Shown piece after piece: positions 12,601 to 23,780 of a stretch of 64,000 nt of DNA (within the stretch, counting starts at the first letter, position 1; every line of letters begins with the position of its first letter). Under the pieces are notes generated by a model. The model saw only the letters and a list, made by a program, of their open reading frames with translations, was not told where the DNA came from and ran no database searches. This stretch comes from Ignelater luminosus. Its lineage: Eukaryota; Arthropoda; Insecta; Coleoptera; Elateridae. The translations under genes and the position numbers were made by a program. The DNA lies in NCBI GenBank assembly GCA_011009095.1, contig VTPC01091261.1:378906-442905 (forward strand), given 5' to 3'.

Positions 12601-15600
12601 AGGGAACAAATTCATTATTTCCTAAACTGTATACTGCATATCAGGTCACATCCAGCAGATTTAGGACACAGGATACTCAGAAAGCCAAATGATTATATAA
12701 CTGTTCCTCATAGATTTTGAAATAGCATTAAATACGTTAAAGTGTATCTCTGAAGCTAATACACCATCAGATCGTAACCCATTAATAGATTAGTTTGAAA
12801 TTAATCTCAAACGAATAGACAACAGGTGCAAGGAAGGTAGGAGTTAATACAAGACTGCATAGAGCATCTAGTATGGATAAAATTAAGAAAAGGCTATAAT
12901 TAATACAACAAAGGAGAATCTAGTCGTAAAATGAGAAAAAATTAAAGAAGTAAGACAGAGAAGGTGCAAGAAGACCTTGACAATATTCTTACAAAAATCC
13001 TTAAAATAATTTGTGAATGGGCTATGTCTTCCTCGATAGAATTGTTACATTCTTTAATGATATATATGACAAAAAAATTTATTTATTAAGTTATTGATGA
13101 GCGAGTAGAACAAAAGTTGCCATCTTTGCTCTGGAAGTACTTATTGAATCCTGAAGACACATGATTAATAGATCTTGCAAACGCTTCTTTAATCAAGAAA
13201 AGACAACCTTATTTAATCAAGCTTTTAGACAATTTATATGACTTAAGAAAAGGAATAATAGTGAACTAAAATTTATTTCACATTGTCTCTGGATCATCAG
13301 AAGAACCAAAAGAAGTTTGTCAGTTTATGAAGGAAGTTCTATTGCAATAGAGTTAGAATTGGCTATGATATCCATAACTCTGTCGTATGGTTTGATTATT
13401 TCAATCTCTAGTAACGGCAGAGCACATTTTAATCCGTTGAGTTGAAGATGATTCTGTTTGTAGCTAAATCATAGATGCAATAAAAGTTTTGAGCTAAGAT
13501 CTTAAATACTTATTTTGGAATAGCTTCGAGAATACTTAAATATCATATTTGGTTTTTGTTTTTTTTCCACTCTGAGGTTGCTACAAACGAATCATGGCAC
13601 TGATAACTGATCTTTCTCCAGAAGTTTACTACACTGCGGATCGGACTTATATAAGTCTGGGAAGCAAAAGTATCTCTGATTATATCAACAAATCTTGGAA
13701 AACCTAATGCTTACTGCAGTGAATGTATAAACTGGATTCATGAAACTCGAGTTGGTTGCTTCAAGCAAATCATCGACGTTTCCTATTGAATGAATGTTAA
13801 AATGCAGAATCCACTATCATGTAGTCAAAATGGTGGATTTAAATGGATTCAAACCAGTATAATAATAAAGAATATGGTTAATAGCGGTAGATCGTAGAGC
13901 AGAGTACGAAGATGAATATGACTTAATATTGAAATTCAATTTAAGAATTTTTCAAAACAATTGAGGTAAATAGAAATTAAAGATTTTGCAGTAGTTTAAA
14001 ACCATTCATTAGCTTGTACATAACAGAAACAAAATCTCATCTCGAAAGAAGATGAGTAAGCTAAAGTGTAATATAAGAAATCAATTTATGTCTGAGAAGT
14101 GGTGATTTAAATCAAATAATAAACAAAAGGGTCAAATCAATATTGACTAATGAATAAAACTAATAAAATCAATATCATTAATAACCGACAAAGGCTTTCT
14201 TTAACTTATAAAGTAAATCTTAAAATTAAATAATTGAAAATAAAGGAAATTAAATTCTGTAGTTGATGTAAGTATAGGATATAATAGCTTTAAAATTACG
14301 AACGTTTTACACAACCTGCACCAAATCACTTTTTTATCTTTTAATAAAAAGCAGAGATATTTGTTACATATTTAACGTGAAGGCTAAACTAATCATATTC
14401 ACATTAGTTTCCAAGAAGCAACATCTTGCAGTCAAAAATCTTAAAAGGTAGCCAGGTAAACCGGAAGCGAGATCAAAAGAATGGGAGTCATAACAAGGGT
14501 TTATACCATATAAAAGCATTCTGGTTTTACAATATAAAACGACTGTTATTTTCGTTATTTAAGCAGGGTGTGAATTTGGTTAGTACACAACATGGGATGT
14601 TTAAAAGTTTTGTCGGGCATGATTCGATAATATTTTCAGACTATACTTGTTATTAACGATTACATTACTTTAATGAAAATAAATTAAATCTATTTTCATA
14701 TAAATATATTTACGTCTAGTACATATATGTGGGTCTTAAAATAACTGTGTTCACTGTTCTCTTAATCGAATTAATTATTGTATCATTCGTTAATAAGCCA
14801 GACTGAAATTGATCTATTTTTAGTGTTGAACACACTTATTATCGTTACCATTAGTTTTTAAATAAATTAATATCTATTTTTGCATTTATATATATATGAA
14901 TTATTAAACTAATTGATCAGTGAGTACACACAATAATTCCATTAATAATATTATTACAAAAACGACAATTAAGCAGAGTTATGTTATAAAATACCTACAT
15001 AACTAAAGTTTATTATTATCAAAACGATTGTTCTGGAATGTTATCCAACGTCTACAATTTAATTTTGTTACGGAATTGTAAATGCATTAAAAGCTCGCTT
15101 TAATTTGAGGAATGGCATTTCTTCTGCAATTTAACGCATCATAAATAGTGTCAAAACAATTTACAATCTCACGGCTTGCAACACATTGTAATTATTAGAC
15201 ATAAATGTTTGCAATATATTGTTTTTATTATTTTTTATTAGTGAAGTTATTTCAAATATAATTTAGTGATCAAAATAAAAAATTTGGGCATATAATAGTT
15301 CTGCTCTCAAGAGACATAGTATTATTTAGGAATTTTATTAAATACCTAGAAGATGATTGTTGTCTAAATTTATTCTCTGTTTTAATATGTCTAAACAAGA
15401 AAACTACAAAAGAGTAGTTTCTATAAAATTAAATATTTGCCATTTTTTATTGCGTATAGACCACCTAGATTTTGATTTTTCTTTCTTTTCTAAGTTTCAT
15501 TTGTTCGATTCTTGTTTTCACAGAAAAAGATTTTCCATGGCCTATTGTTTCTGAACTGAGAAGTACCTAAAGCACAGTACTAAAATAAGCACAGTTAAAA

Positions 15601-16020
15601 ATTTGAAATTTACTTTGCATTATGAAAATTGTGGTAAAGACATAAATAACTTATCTTAGAGATCGCAAAATACTGAGAAACCTTTTCCTCTTCTAACATT
15701 TGCGCTAGTTTTAAAAATAGCAATGTTACGGGTAATTGTTAAAACAGGAAAAAATGAACTTTTGACTTCAAAAATTAAAAGTTATCGAATTCTTGAAAAG
15801 TTAGGCCCATAACATGCAATGAGTATTTTTTTGTAGCTGCATTAATAACAGTGATACCCATTTAATATCATCTGAAGAAGAGCTTTTCTGTATCAAAAAG
15901 CCTACTATAGACTTCATCGTCACAAGAAAACTAACTCTATAGGGATTAAAAGCATAGAGATTAGAAAAGGTGTTAATTGTGACTTAAACCTTCACTTCTA
16001 TGATCAAGTCTATAGTTGTA
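12600..16020. other. Unclassified DNA with one decayed frame
   Basis: Mostly featureless AT-rich sequence. On the plus strand at about 13090-13350 one frame with four stops still looks protein-like (IDERVEQKLPSLLWKYLL, then EEPKEVCQFMKEVLL), but I do not recognise the family. The remainder has no readable element. Confidence 0.3.
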
Positions 16021-16086
16021 AATAACGCGCGATCGAAAAAAGACGAAGTCGAAGTAGGATCTGACTAGTACCATGTGACATTACTG

Positions 16087-16133
16087 CTAAGAGAGTAGGT
16101 AGCAGTTGACAGTTGTGAGTATTCAAATTCAAT
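16087..16133 (+). repeat. 47-base repeat, copy left of gap
   Basis: This copy begins CTAAGAGAGTAGGTAGCAGT and ends in TTCAAATTCAAT directly against the first N. It is identical over 47 bases to the copy at 16534-16580. Identical sequence on both sides of a gap is the usual sign of an unmerged contig overlap. Confidence 0.95.
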
Positions 16134-16533
16134 NNNNNNNNNNNNNNNNNNNNNNNNNNNNNNNNNNNNNNNNNNNNNNNNNNNNNNNNNNNNNNNNNNN
16201 NNNNNNNNNNNNNNNNNNNNNNNNNNNNNNNNNNNNNNNNNNNNNNNNNNNNNNNNNNNNNNNNNNNNNNNNNNNNNNNNNNNNNNNNNNNNNNNNNNNN
16301 NNNNNNNNNNNNNNNNNNNNNNNNNNNNNNNNNNNNNNNNNNNNNNNNNNNNNNNNNNNNNNNNNNNNNNNNNNNNNNNNNNNNNNNNNNNNNNNNNNNN
16401 NNNNNNNNNNNNNNNNNNNNNNNNNNNNNNNNNNNNNNNNNNNNNNNNNNNNNNNNNNNNNNNNNNNNNNNNNNNNNNNNNNNNNNNNNNNNNNNNNNNN
16501 NNNNNNNNNNNNNNNNNNNNNNNNNNNNNNNNN
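16134..16533. other. Assembly gap of 400 N
   Basis: Exactly 400 undetermined bases. The round length and the identical 47-base flanks suggest an estimated or mis-sized gap instead of measured missing sequence. Open frames that run through it are artefacts. Confidence 0.99.
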
Positions 16534-16580
16534 CTAAGAGAGTAGGTAGCAGTTGACAGTTGTGAGTATTCAAATTCAAT
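16534..16580 (+). repeat. 47-base repeat, copy right of gap
   Basis: This copy starts directly after the last N and is identical to 16087-16133. It continues into CTGACATTTCAAAATG and then the right terminal inverted repeat. Confidence 0.95.
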
Positions 16581-16763
16581 CTGACATTTCAAAATGATCT
16601 TTGCGAAGCACACTGCCACATAGTATGAGTCATGGTCAGCTTCGACTTTGTTTTTTTTTTCGATCGCACGATATAACGATATAAATTACAGGAGTAAGGT
16701 TTTCTTCGTGAAGCGATGTGCCAAAAATGATCGCTGGCTGATTTTCTAAGCACTCTTTCTATA

Positions 16764-18213
16764 CAGGGTGTTAGTAAACTGATAGTACTCCGTGAAACAG
16801 GTGATAGGAAAAGTCATTTGAAATAGAAAATTCTAGTAAAAATTGTTTCTATCTTGCTCCGTTTTCGAAAAAATGTGAAAAACAGCTAGCACTATCTGGC
16901 AACGGTGTCGCACTAAAACCTTGATTATAGCCTTTTGCAAATTTATTTAGACACTCCCTAATAAATCACTAGAAAGTTGAGTTCAATTTCCTAAAAAGTT
17001 TTACCTGGGATGAATCCTTTGTCATAAAACCGTAAATAATCTTCTGTTTGTTGTACCTACTTAAAAGGGGTGTAGGTTGTTACTTCTTTAAGCAACAGAA
17101 CGGTATTGTACAAATCATTTAAAACTAGACTCTTGTAATGTAAATTTACGTAAAATGTGGTTTTTGTTTAATGCTGGTTTTTAGGGAATAATTGAAAAAT
17201 TTAATTTAAAAAAGTTACTTGTATAGGCTTTGCTGGAAACCTTCGACAAAATTTTATACAATTAATAATACAGTGTAAGTTGAAAAGGGGGTTATTCTGA
17301 TTACCGAAAAATGTCTATTGGAAAACAATACAAGCTTAATTGCTGTTTGGATTGCTTATGATTTTATTTTGTGCTAATATCGAAAGTCTGAATAATTCTT
17401 TGACTTTAAGGAGTACGTGTTTTTTTTTTAGAAAAAGGGGATTTGTTAAAAAATACCTACACTCATCTTCGCATGTCAAGGTATTCCTTGATTAAAAATT
17501 ATCTAAATTATTAGCATTGCAAAAAGTAATAGTAAGGGTGTAATAAGCGTCCATTGCGCACTAAAAGAAACTAAACCTGAAATGATTGCAATCACATGGC
17601 TGGTTGCAAAAGCTTGTTTGTTGCTCTAAATTCAGATGTTTTGAATTTTAGCGTATTTCTGTACAAATAATTTGTCTTTTTTCCGGTTTAAACTAGTACC
17701 GTTGTACGTAAACTTCCTAAGGGGTGCACTTGAAGCTTAAAAGCAGAACAAAGATGGGTTTACTTCTTTGACCAAGATAAAAGAAGGTATCTGACTGTAA
17801 AAGGAACAAACCACCCGCAATTTACTGGAATGTCCGGCTTGACTAGGGTTAAAGAAAGAGAAAGTGTGAAAGGGAAATTTCTTTTTCAACTAATGCAGAG
17901 TTGCCAATTCTCTTAGTAATTTCATTCATGCATTTTTCGTAATGCATTTTGTTCTTTCGTGGCTAAACTAATAAATTTACAAAAAAATTTTACAATATTT
18001 TTTTATTAGGCTGGATGAGACCAATCTTCTGAACAAATCTTAAAGTGGAATCTACATTAGTTATTGAATAATAACGTATGAAAGTCTGGAACTTTATTAA
18101 TCATTTCTGGGAAAACCGTTGAGGTTTGACCATGGTTGTATAAGACTTTTCTGTTTGTATTGATGTCCCCTACCACCAGTTTCCCGGACTACTATTAGTT
18201 CACTAACACCCTG
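16764..18213. mobile_element. 1.45 kb non-autonomous TIR element
   Basis: The left end reads CAGGGTGTTAGTAAACTGAT. The right end in reverse complement reads CAGGGTGTTAGTGAACTAAT. The inverted repeat extends about 50 bases with scattered differences. Both ends are flanked by TA (16762-16763 and 18214-18215), a possible target-site duplication. No transposase frame is readable inside on either strand, so it appears to be a deletion derivative mobilised in trans. The superfamily cannot be assigned from the tips alone. Confidence 0.75.
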
Positions 18214-18838
18214 TATTGATGTAGGATAGAAAAAGTTCTGAAAGTGATAAAGCAAATAAGTAATGGTAAAACGATGACAAAAATGATCATGGCAGCAATG
18301 TGTTGATAACCACTAAACTAAGTAATTCAATAGCTGAATAAGAGAAGATAAGCATCACAAGTCACATAACTGTACAAAAGGGGCTAAAAGAACAATCTCA
18401 GTAATTATAGTATCAAGTGTGCATTAAGTTGGTTATTTACCAAGGCAGTTAAGAATAGACTAGAGAAAGGACAGATTTAGCTTTCAGGAAAAAGTCTTTG
18501 GTTCTATTTTACAGGCAAGATTATGACAAGTATTTGAAAGTGTCGGAATAGAACTCATGACTGCATTTATAGTGAATATGTTCACTGCCTGTGACTACTA
18601 TAGTGACCTTTATAGTTTTTCTTGATAAACCACAGTCACTATAATAGTGGTCACGTATTCAAACGTAAATATCTATGCGCATTAAAGCTTGAACCTGTTT
18701 ACGAGTGGAGTCATCTAGTAGTTAGTAGGTTTGTCATCAGCGTCGTCCACCACGTGAGGCCACTGCAGTGACCTATGGTCACAATCAGTACCGCAAGCAA
18801 TTTCATGGACGATTGTTTCTAATGGCGAATGACGAATG
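18214..18838. other. Spacer with a stem-loop
   Basis: No gene is seen. An inverted repeat is present: GTGACTACTATAGTGAC at 18591-18607 against its near complement at 18635-18654, with a loop of about 27 bases. A further GTGACC/GGTCAC pair lies near 18770-18782. Confidence 0.5.
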
Positions 18839-19226
18839 AAGAAATCAGAAGTACAAATAACCCTGGATAGGTTAAGATGGATTCTACTGATTGAGAAATT
18901 AGAGCGTATTTTATCAGCTGTGGCATTTCTTTATAAATAAGATATACACAGATTTTCTCCAGGTCTCCAAACTGTTGCAGTGAGTGCGGACTGAAATTCT
19001 GGCGATTGTACGTATAGTAGTGCACTCTTCTTGGACCCTAAACGAGTCCGCATTCTCTGTTTCGGGAAACGGCCAAGTTCTTATAGTTTGGAGACATTGA
19101 GAAAATTTGTACGTATCTTATTTATAAAAAAAAAAACGTCACAGCTGATGAAATACGCCACACCCTAACTTTTCAATCAGTAGGATTTTATCTTAGCCTA
19201 TCCAGTTATTTCTACTTTTGATTCTT
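18839..19226. repeat. Foldback element, about 135-base arms
   Basis: The left arm (about 18839-18973) and the reverse complement of the right arm (about 19085-19226) align along their length. Shared blocks include AAATAAC, GGATAGG, TACTGATTGA, ATCAGCTGTG, TATAAATAAGATA and TCTCCAAACT. The loop is about 110 bases. Several indels distinguish the arms, so the copy is old. A short minus-strand frame across the left arm is a by-product of the repeat. Such hairpin elements are usually non-autonomous DNA transposons. Confidence 0.8.
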
Positions 19227-19533
19227 TGCGTCTACACTGCCTCAGAATATCTGCAGAGACGTATTTGCGGAAAAAGCATCCTTACCTGAGTTTGAACAAT
19301 TGGATCTTGAAGAATTTGGGTTTTACCGGAAATAAAATGGTAAACTGTGGCCCACACTCATGACGAAAGAAAATGTTCCATCTACCTTAGCAGACCCATG
19401 CAAATGTAAAGGAGTTTGCAGTACTAAATCCTGTTCATGTAGAAAACATAATCTATTTTGTCTACCATCTTGTAAATGTTCCACTGATTGTAAAAATCAT
19501 GAAAAAAAGAATCACACTTATATAACGGTTTAG
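19222..19533 (+). pseudogene. CXC-domain (tesmin/TSO1-like) fragment
   Basis: The frame opens just after a stop at 19219-19221, directly beside the foldback element. It reads LPEFEQLDLEEFGFYRK, hits a stop at 19333-19335, and resumes with NGKLWPTLMTKENVP. The last part, ADPCKCKGVCSTKSCSC and later CLPSCKCSTDCKN, has the cysteine spacing of the CXC domain, a zinc-binding DNA-contact module of tesmin/TSO1 proteins that also occurs in insect repeat-encoded proteins. From an ATG at 19360 the terminal part alone is 57 residues. It could be a decayed 3' exon, a retrocopy or part of a transposable element; the internal stop and the tryptophan/glycine lead-in favour an element-borne relic. Confidence 0.6.
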
Positions 19534-20180
19534 TACTTACGATTTTGTGATTCTAATATAAAAGATGAAACCTACAATTTAAAATAATAAAATTTAATAA
19601 ACGTATTAGTACTTATTAAGGTAAACGAATTTACTGCAAAGCATCAACCTTGCCAATGTATCAAACGTAATCTGTAGGTGTTAGGGGGTAGAAGCAACAT
19701 TCTATAATATGGTAAAAGGATTAAAACTATTAGTTTTTGAAAGATTAACTAAATAGTAAAACTTACAGAGGATCAAATTTCGAACAATTTGAGACCAAGT
19801 ACATTTTTGTAGGTGAAGCTGGAGTCAAGATATGAGCGGTTGACGGAATCTCCCCCTCATTCCCACTCTCATGACCACTTTCCCGGTGGGCAACATGCAT
19901 TTTTCGGTTTAGTAGAACCCCCCGAACAAGAATTGAAAGAAAACCCACGTCGTCATAATTTTGCATACGAATGTTCTGCCAACTCCTAGACTATAACATC
20001 AATCTGAAGAAATTTCTGAACACAAAATTAAAGAGCGAAAGGCAATATGTTATCACTTGGAGAGACCAGTGGGATGTTATGTATGACTAGTGCCCATCAT
20101 AAACATAAAATAGTAGAAACAAGAAATAAAAGGGCTAATTAAAAATAAAGTCAAAATACGTCTTGGACTACAATGATCAT
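19534..20180. other. Spacer with one orphan frame
   Basis: A 67-residue minus-strand frame at 19966-19763 contains a polar stretch (HRESGHESGNEGEIPSTAH) and is less AT-rich than its surroundings. No domain is recognised. It may be a fragment of an element or of an exon. Nothing else is readable. Confidence 0.3.
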
Positions 20181-20639
20181 ATGTTAAGTATTGACAAATC
20201 CGACCAAATTCCACACCGAGAAAGACCATCCCTTAATAAACGAAAATTGTTTTCTACTTCATCGACATCTGTATCTGAAATTTCCACTGCGTTTATAAGA
20301 AAAGAATAATACAAAAACAAGTATTCTTTGATTTCTGAAAGAAATAATAGAAGCCTTGATTTTTGACCCTACAGCAGCAACACCAGTTATCAATTTTTAA
20401 ACATATCATTATCCTGAAACTATCCACGGAGAGAAGGAATCAGATAAAAGAGTTCTAGAGATTTTTACTTTGATTATCTCTTTGGTATTGTTTTTTTCTG
20501 GTTTATCTTTTCTGTTTTGGATATTGATACTTGATATTCATTTCTGTTTTTAGTTTTTTTTTCATTTTTATGAAATACTTTTCAGTTATTTTCATTTAAT
20601 TACGTTTGTAAGTTTCACTAAAGTGGTTAGATGTGTAAG

Positions 20640-21240
20640 ATGTTCTCGTGGTCTCAGAATAGGACAACGACCATTATAGTGGTTTGGGACCAAAAGGTTT
20701 CTCGAAACTACTTACATATGTTAGTACGCGTACCAAAATAACTCAAGATTTTATTACGAGGAAGAACACTTTTAGAGCAATGAAATACACCTAGCTGTAG
20801 TGGTCTAACAGAGGTTTCTCGTAGGAACCCTATATAATTCGTCTACATATAACCTTACGAAAGATCATTAGAGTTTCCTGCAATACCTTAATGAGAGATT
20901 TTTGTTGGAGGCGATTTTAATGCCGAAAATGTAGCATGAGGTTCAACAATCGCCATCACTAAAGGCAATGAATTGTTTGAAGCAATCAGGGGAACTGGAT
21001 GTAACCTCCATTCCACAGCAAAACTTACATACTGACCTACAGATATTAACAAATTTCCAGATCAACGAGATTTATTCATAACTAGAAATATATCTTATCA
21101 GCATAAAAAGGATTTTGACTTAGATTCTAAGGATTTAACAGTTATACTAACAGTGAATGAGACAATAATCACGAAGAAAGCTAAACCAACTTAACCAATA
21201 GACCAACTGATTGACAAAGCTTTTTTCAAATAGAACTTCA
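20640..21240 (+). pseudogene. Jockey endonuclease domain
   Basis: The clearest block is FVGGDFNAENVA followed by GSTIAITKGNELFEAI, GCNLHSTAKLTY and PTDINKFPDQRDLFITRNIS. In an intact relative the GGDFNA motif carries catalytic aspartate and asparagine residues of the endonuclease and the downstream part approaches the SDH motif. Here a stop replaces the tryptophan expected after the alanine near 20936, and the SDH site is lost (DLDSKDLTVILTV). The N-terminal part (20655-20880) is only faintly readable. Confidence 0.8.
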
Positions 21241-21333
21241 AAGCAAAATTAATAAATGTAAAAACCTTAACTAAATATTTCCAAGATTACCAGATATCTT
21301 CTTAACCAAAGAGATTTAATATGACTTATGACT

Positions 21334-21623
21334 AAGGAGCGGCAGAAATTAGTTGATATGTCATGTTAAGAATCGGAGACGTACTCGTGTCAGCGGTGCA
21401 ACGCTAACTAGGGGATACGTGCATGGAAGAAGTATACAGGTAAAGATCTTCGAGACGTCTCTAGCCGCAGATACACCAGTTGTTTTCCTTGAATTACGTC
21501 ACTATCTACATGTGTATGATTGTCCAGTCAAGTAGTATCGATAAGCGCAACGTGTTTATATGCACCTGCGGTCGAGTGTAAGGAAAAATTTACTATACCA
21601 TCACCTAAGTGATGCCGCTCCTT
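21334..21623. mobile_element. 290-base TIR element inside the jockey
   Basis: The ends are perfect 11-base inverted repeats (AAGGAGCGGCA at the left, TGCCGCTCCTT at the right), extended inward by TTAG-TGAT on both sides. The interior holds a 60-residue frame (21353-21535) with no known motif. The near-matching words TATGACT (left flank) and TATAACT (right flank, three bases away) may be remnants of a 7-8 base target duplication. The insertion splits the jockey endonuclease-RT linker. Confidence 0.65.
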
Positions 21624-21639
21624 GCATATAACTAAAAAG

Positions 21640-23058
21640 GTAAAGAATTATTAAAGGATTGAGAACAAAATTAATCTAAACGTTTCATTACAAACCAAGG
21701 AACAACTCGAGAGGGAAGTTAAAAAGTTCACTTACATTGTTCAACAAGCCGCACCTGGAACATTACTAAAGAAATATTATGTATAACAGTGTTCAATAAT
21801 TATTCGGTAGAGATACGAGATCTTGTCAAAGAAAAAAGAAAAGCCAGACGAAAATCTCAGCAAACCTGACATCTTCCTGACAAACATATTCTTAACAACA
21901 AGACTCAGATACTTGAACGCGAAATAGTAAGACTAAAAGAAGAATCTATTAACAACTATCTAATAGGTCTAAGAGCTGATAGTGAGAACGAATACTCATT
22001 ATGGAAAGTAACTAACAATAACGAAAAAGCGAATATGTTGGCTGATCATCTTGAAGAAATCTCTAAACCAGATAAAAGTCCAAATTGAATATTGATAATC
22101 ATGAAAGTGGAAAAATTGCATTAATGACACCCAAATTTGCGATGAAAATAAGCACCAGCAAAAATCTCAAGAAAGCTTCAGGTCTCAACCTCATCAAAAG
22201 AAAAATACTAAAACACTTTCCCAGAAAATGTATAGTCAAATTAACCATTTAATTAATGCCTGCTTTAGGGTAAAATATGTACCAACTAGTTGGAAGGTAG
22301 CAGAAATCGTCATGCTACACAGGCTCGGAAAATCTCCATACGAAGTGAAACGGTATCACTATTATCAATTGTTTCAAAATTCTTTGAGAAACTTTTTATT
22401 AAAAGATGCAAAACCATCATAGGGAATGAACAATTACCATCAAATCACCAATTTAGATTTAGATGTAAGCATTCAATCATATGCAAGTATATAGAAGTAA
22501 TAACATAATCAAGAAACTGTTGGAAGAAAAGTAAATCTGCTTGACAGACAGTCTTACATTGCTGATTTGGAACTCAGAGAAATTAGATTTGGCGTCCCAC
22601 AAGGCAGCGTCCTACAACAAATCTTGAGAGATACCGCAGGCTGAGAATGCATCACTAGTGACTTTTTCAGGTGGTACAGTCATCACCGCGATTAGAGACA
22701 ACGTTGAAGAAACCACGACCAATCTACCAAGCGCAACTGAACGTATAATTAAATGGACAAAACAATAGAATATAAAACTGAACTAACAAAGATCAGTTCA
22801 TGCCTGCGTTACCAACAAAACCATAAGGAATCAACCGCCAATAATTATCAATGATAACATTATCACCTTTGCAAACTCCAAAAAATATCTAGGTATGTCA
22901 TTAAATGTCAAACTATGATGGAAGACTCATGTTTAAAAGAAACAAAAAGAACTCAATGTAAAATATCGCAAAATGTATTGGCTTTTAGGGAGAAATTCCC
23001 AACTGTCAATACATAACAAAATACTAATATTCATATACGATGATGAGCCTACCTGATT
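21640..23058 (+). pseudogene. Jockey linker and reverse transcriptase
   Basis: Readable blocks in family order are VSLQTKEQLEREVKKF and IVQQAA (linker), EYSLWKVTNN and ANMLADHLEEISKP (pre-RT), a strongly broken RT centre, and then FANSKKYLGMSLNVKL, KKQKELNVKYRKMYWLLGR and NSQLSIHNKILI (post-RT). The catalytic FADD motif cannot be read, and frames shift repeatedly between 22080 and 22860. The final words EPT-stop correspond to the KPTW that normally precedes the conserved YGIQLWG, which is where the second insertion sits. Confidence 0.8.
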
Positions 23059-23780
23059 GTTTTTATAAAACTCAAATTACATTTCCAAAGGTAACTTGCA
23101 CCTTAATTAGATTTTTTAAAACTATTGAACATAGTATGCTTAAGAGAGTATTATTGTCAATTAAATTTCTGTAATAACCTAGCATAATAATGAATTTAGT
23201 TATTGAAGAAAACGCTAAAGGTGATGGTGACTTGTATTATTCAATAACACAATAATTGTAAAGTGGTAGAACATAAAATAGGTACAAGCTTACGACAAAA
23301 TAATTAAACAAGAGTGAAATTAAATATTTATTCAAAATATTGAACTACCTGGTTTTGTTAATTTTTTTCTTTGAAATTTATTTTCTTCAATAATTCTAAA
23401 CATTAAAATTGACGAATCTTACAATTTCGTCAAATGATATCAGTAGAATGTCTTCTGCGGGGGTACCGCTGTGCGTGTAGGCGAGCAACCACCTATACGT
23501 TTTGTAACATTCGACAACAATTTACATTAAATCAGTTTTTCCACAATTTTAGTAAACATATTTAACTGTACCTGACAACAAATACATAAATAAATATAAT
23601 GATATTTCTGAGTAACATGACTGTCGATTTAAGGTATAGTAAGCTAAATCGACGAATACATTAGTTTTATTTAGAATTTTGTCGAGGTGGTCATGAAATG
23701 TTTAATGGGTTGCATACATAGGAACTTACCATCATATCCGAATAACTCTATATATAGAGATTTTTAAACCGTTCTGAGCG
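23059..23780. other. About 720 bases inserted in the jockey
   Basis: This segment lies between the jockey KPTW-like site and the YGIQLWG-like continuation (KLCGCA). It has no readable coding sequence and no obvious terminal inverted repeats. It could be a SINE, a solo LTR or a decayed DNA element; the borders are set only by where the jockey protein similarity stops and resumes. Confidence 0.55.

Larger units (their letters stand above)
16026..16670. mobile_element. TIR element spanning the assembly gap
   Basis: The left end (CGCGCGATCGAAAAAAG, then GAAGTCGAAG) and the right end, read in reverse complement (CGTGCGATCGAAAA, then AAAGTCGAAG), form imperfect terminal inverted repeats of about 60 bases. 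The interior is broken by 400 N. If the 47-base repeats flanking the gap are one sequence assembled twice, the element would be only about 200 bases and thus a MITE. No coding sequence is present. Target-site duplication is not clear. Confidence 0.6.

Noticed and set aside
16010-16619. Long open frames on both strands across the N run
   Set aside because: They exist only because undetermined bases are read as open codons; the flanking readable residues come from the repeated 47-base sequence.
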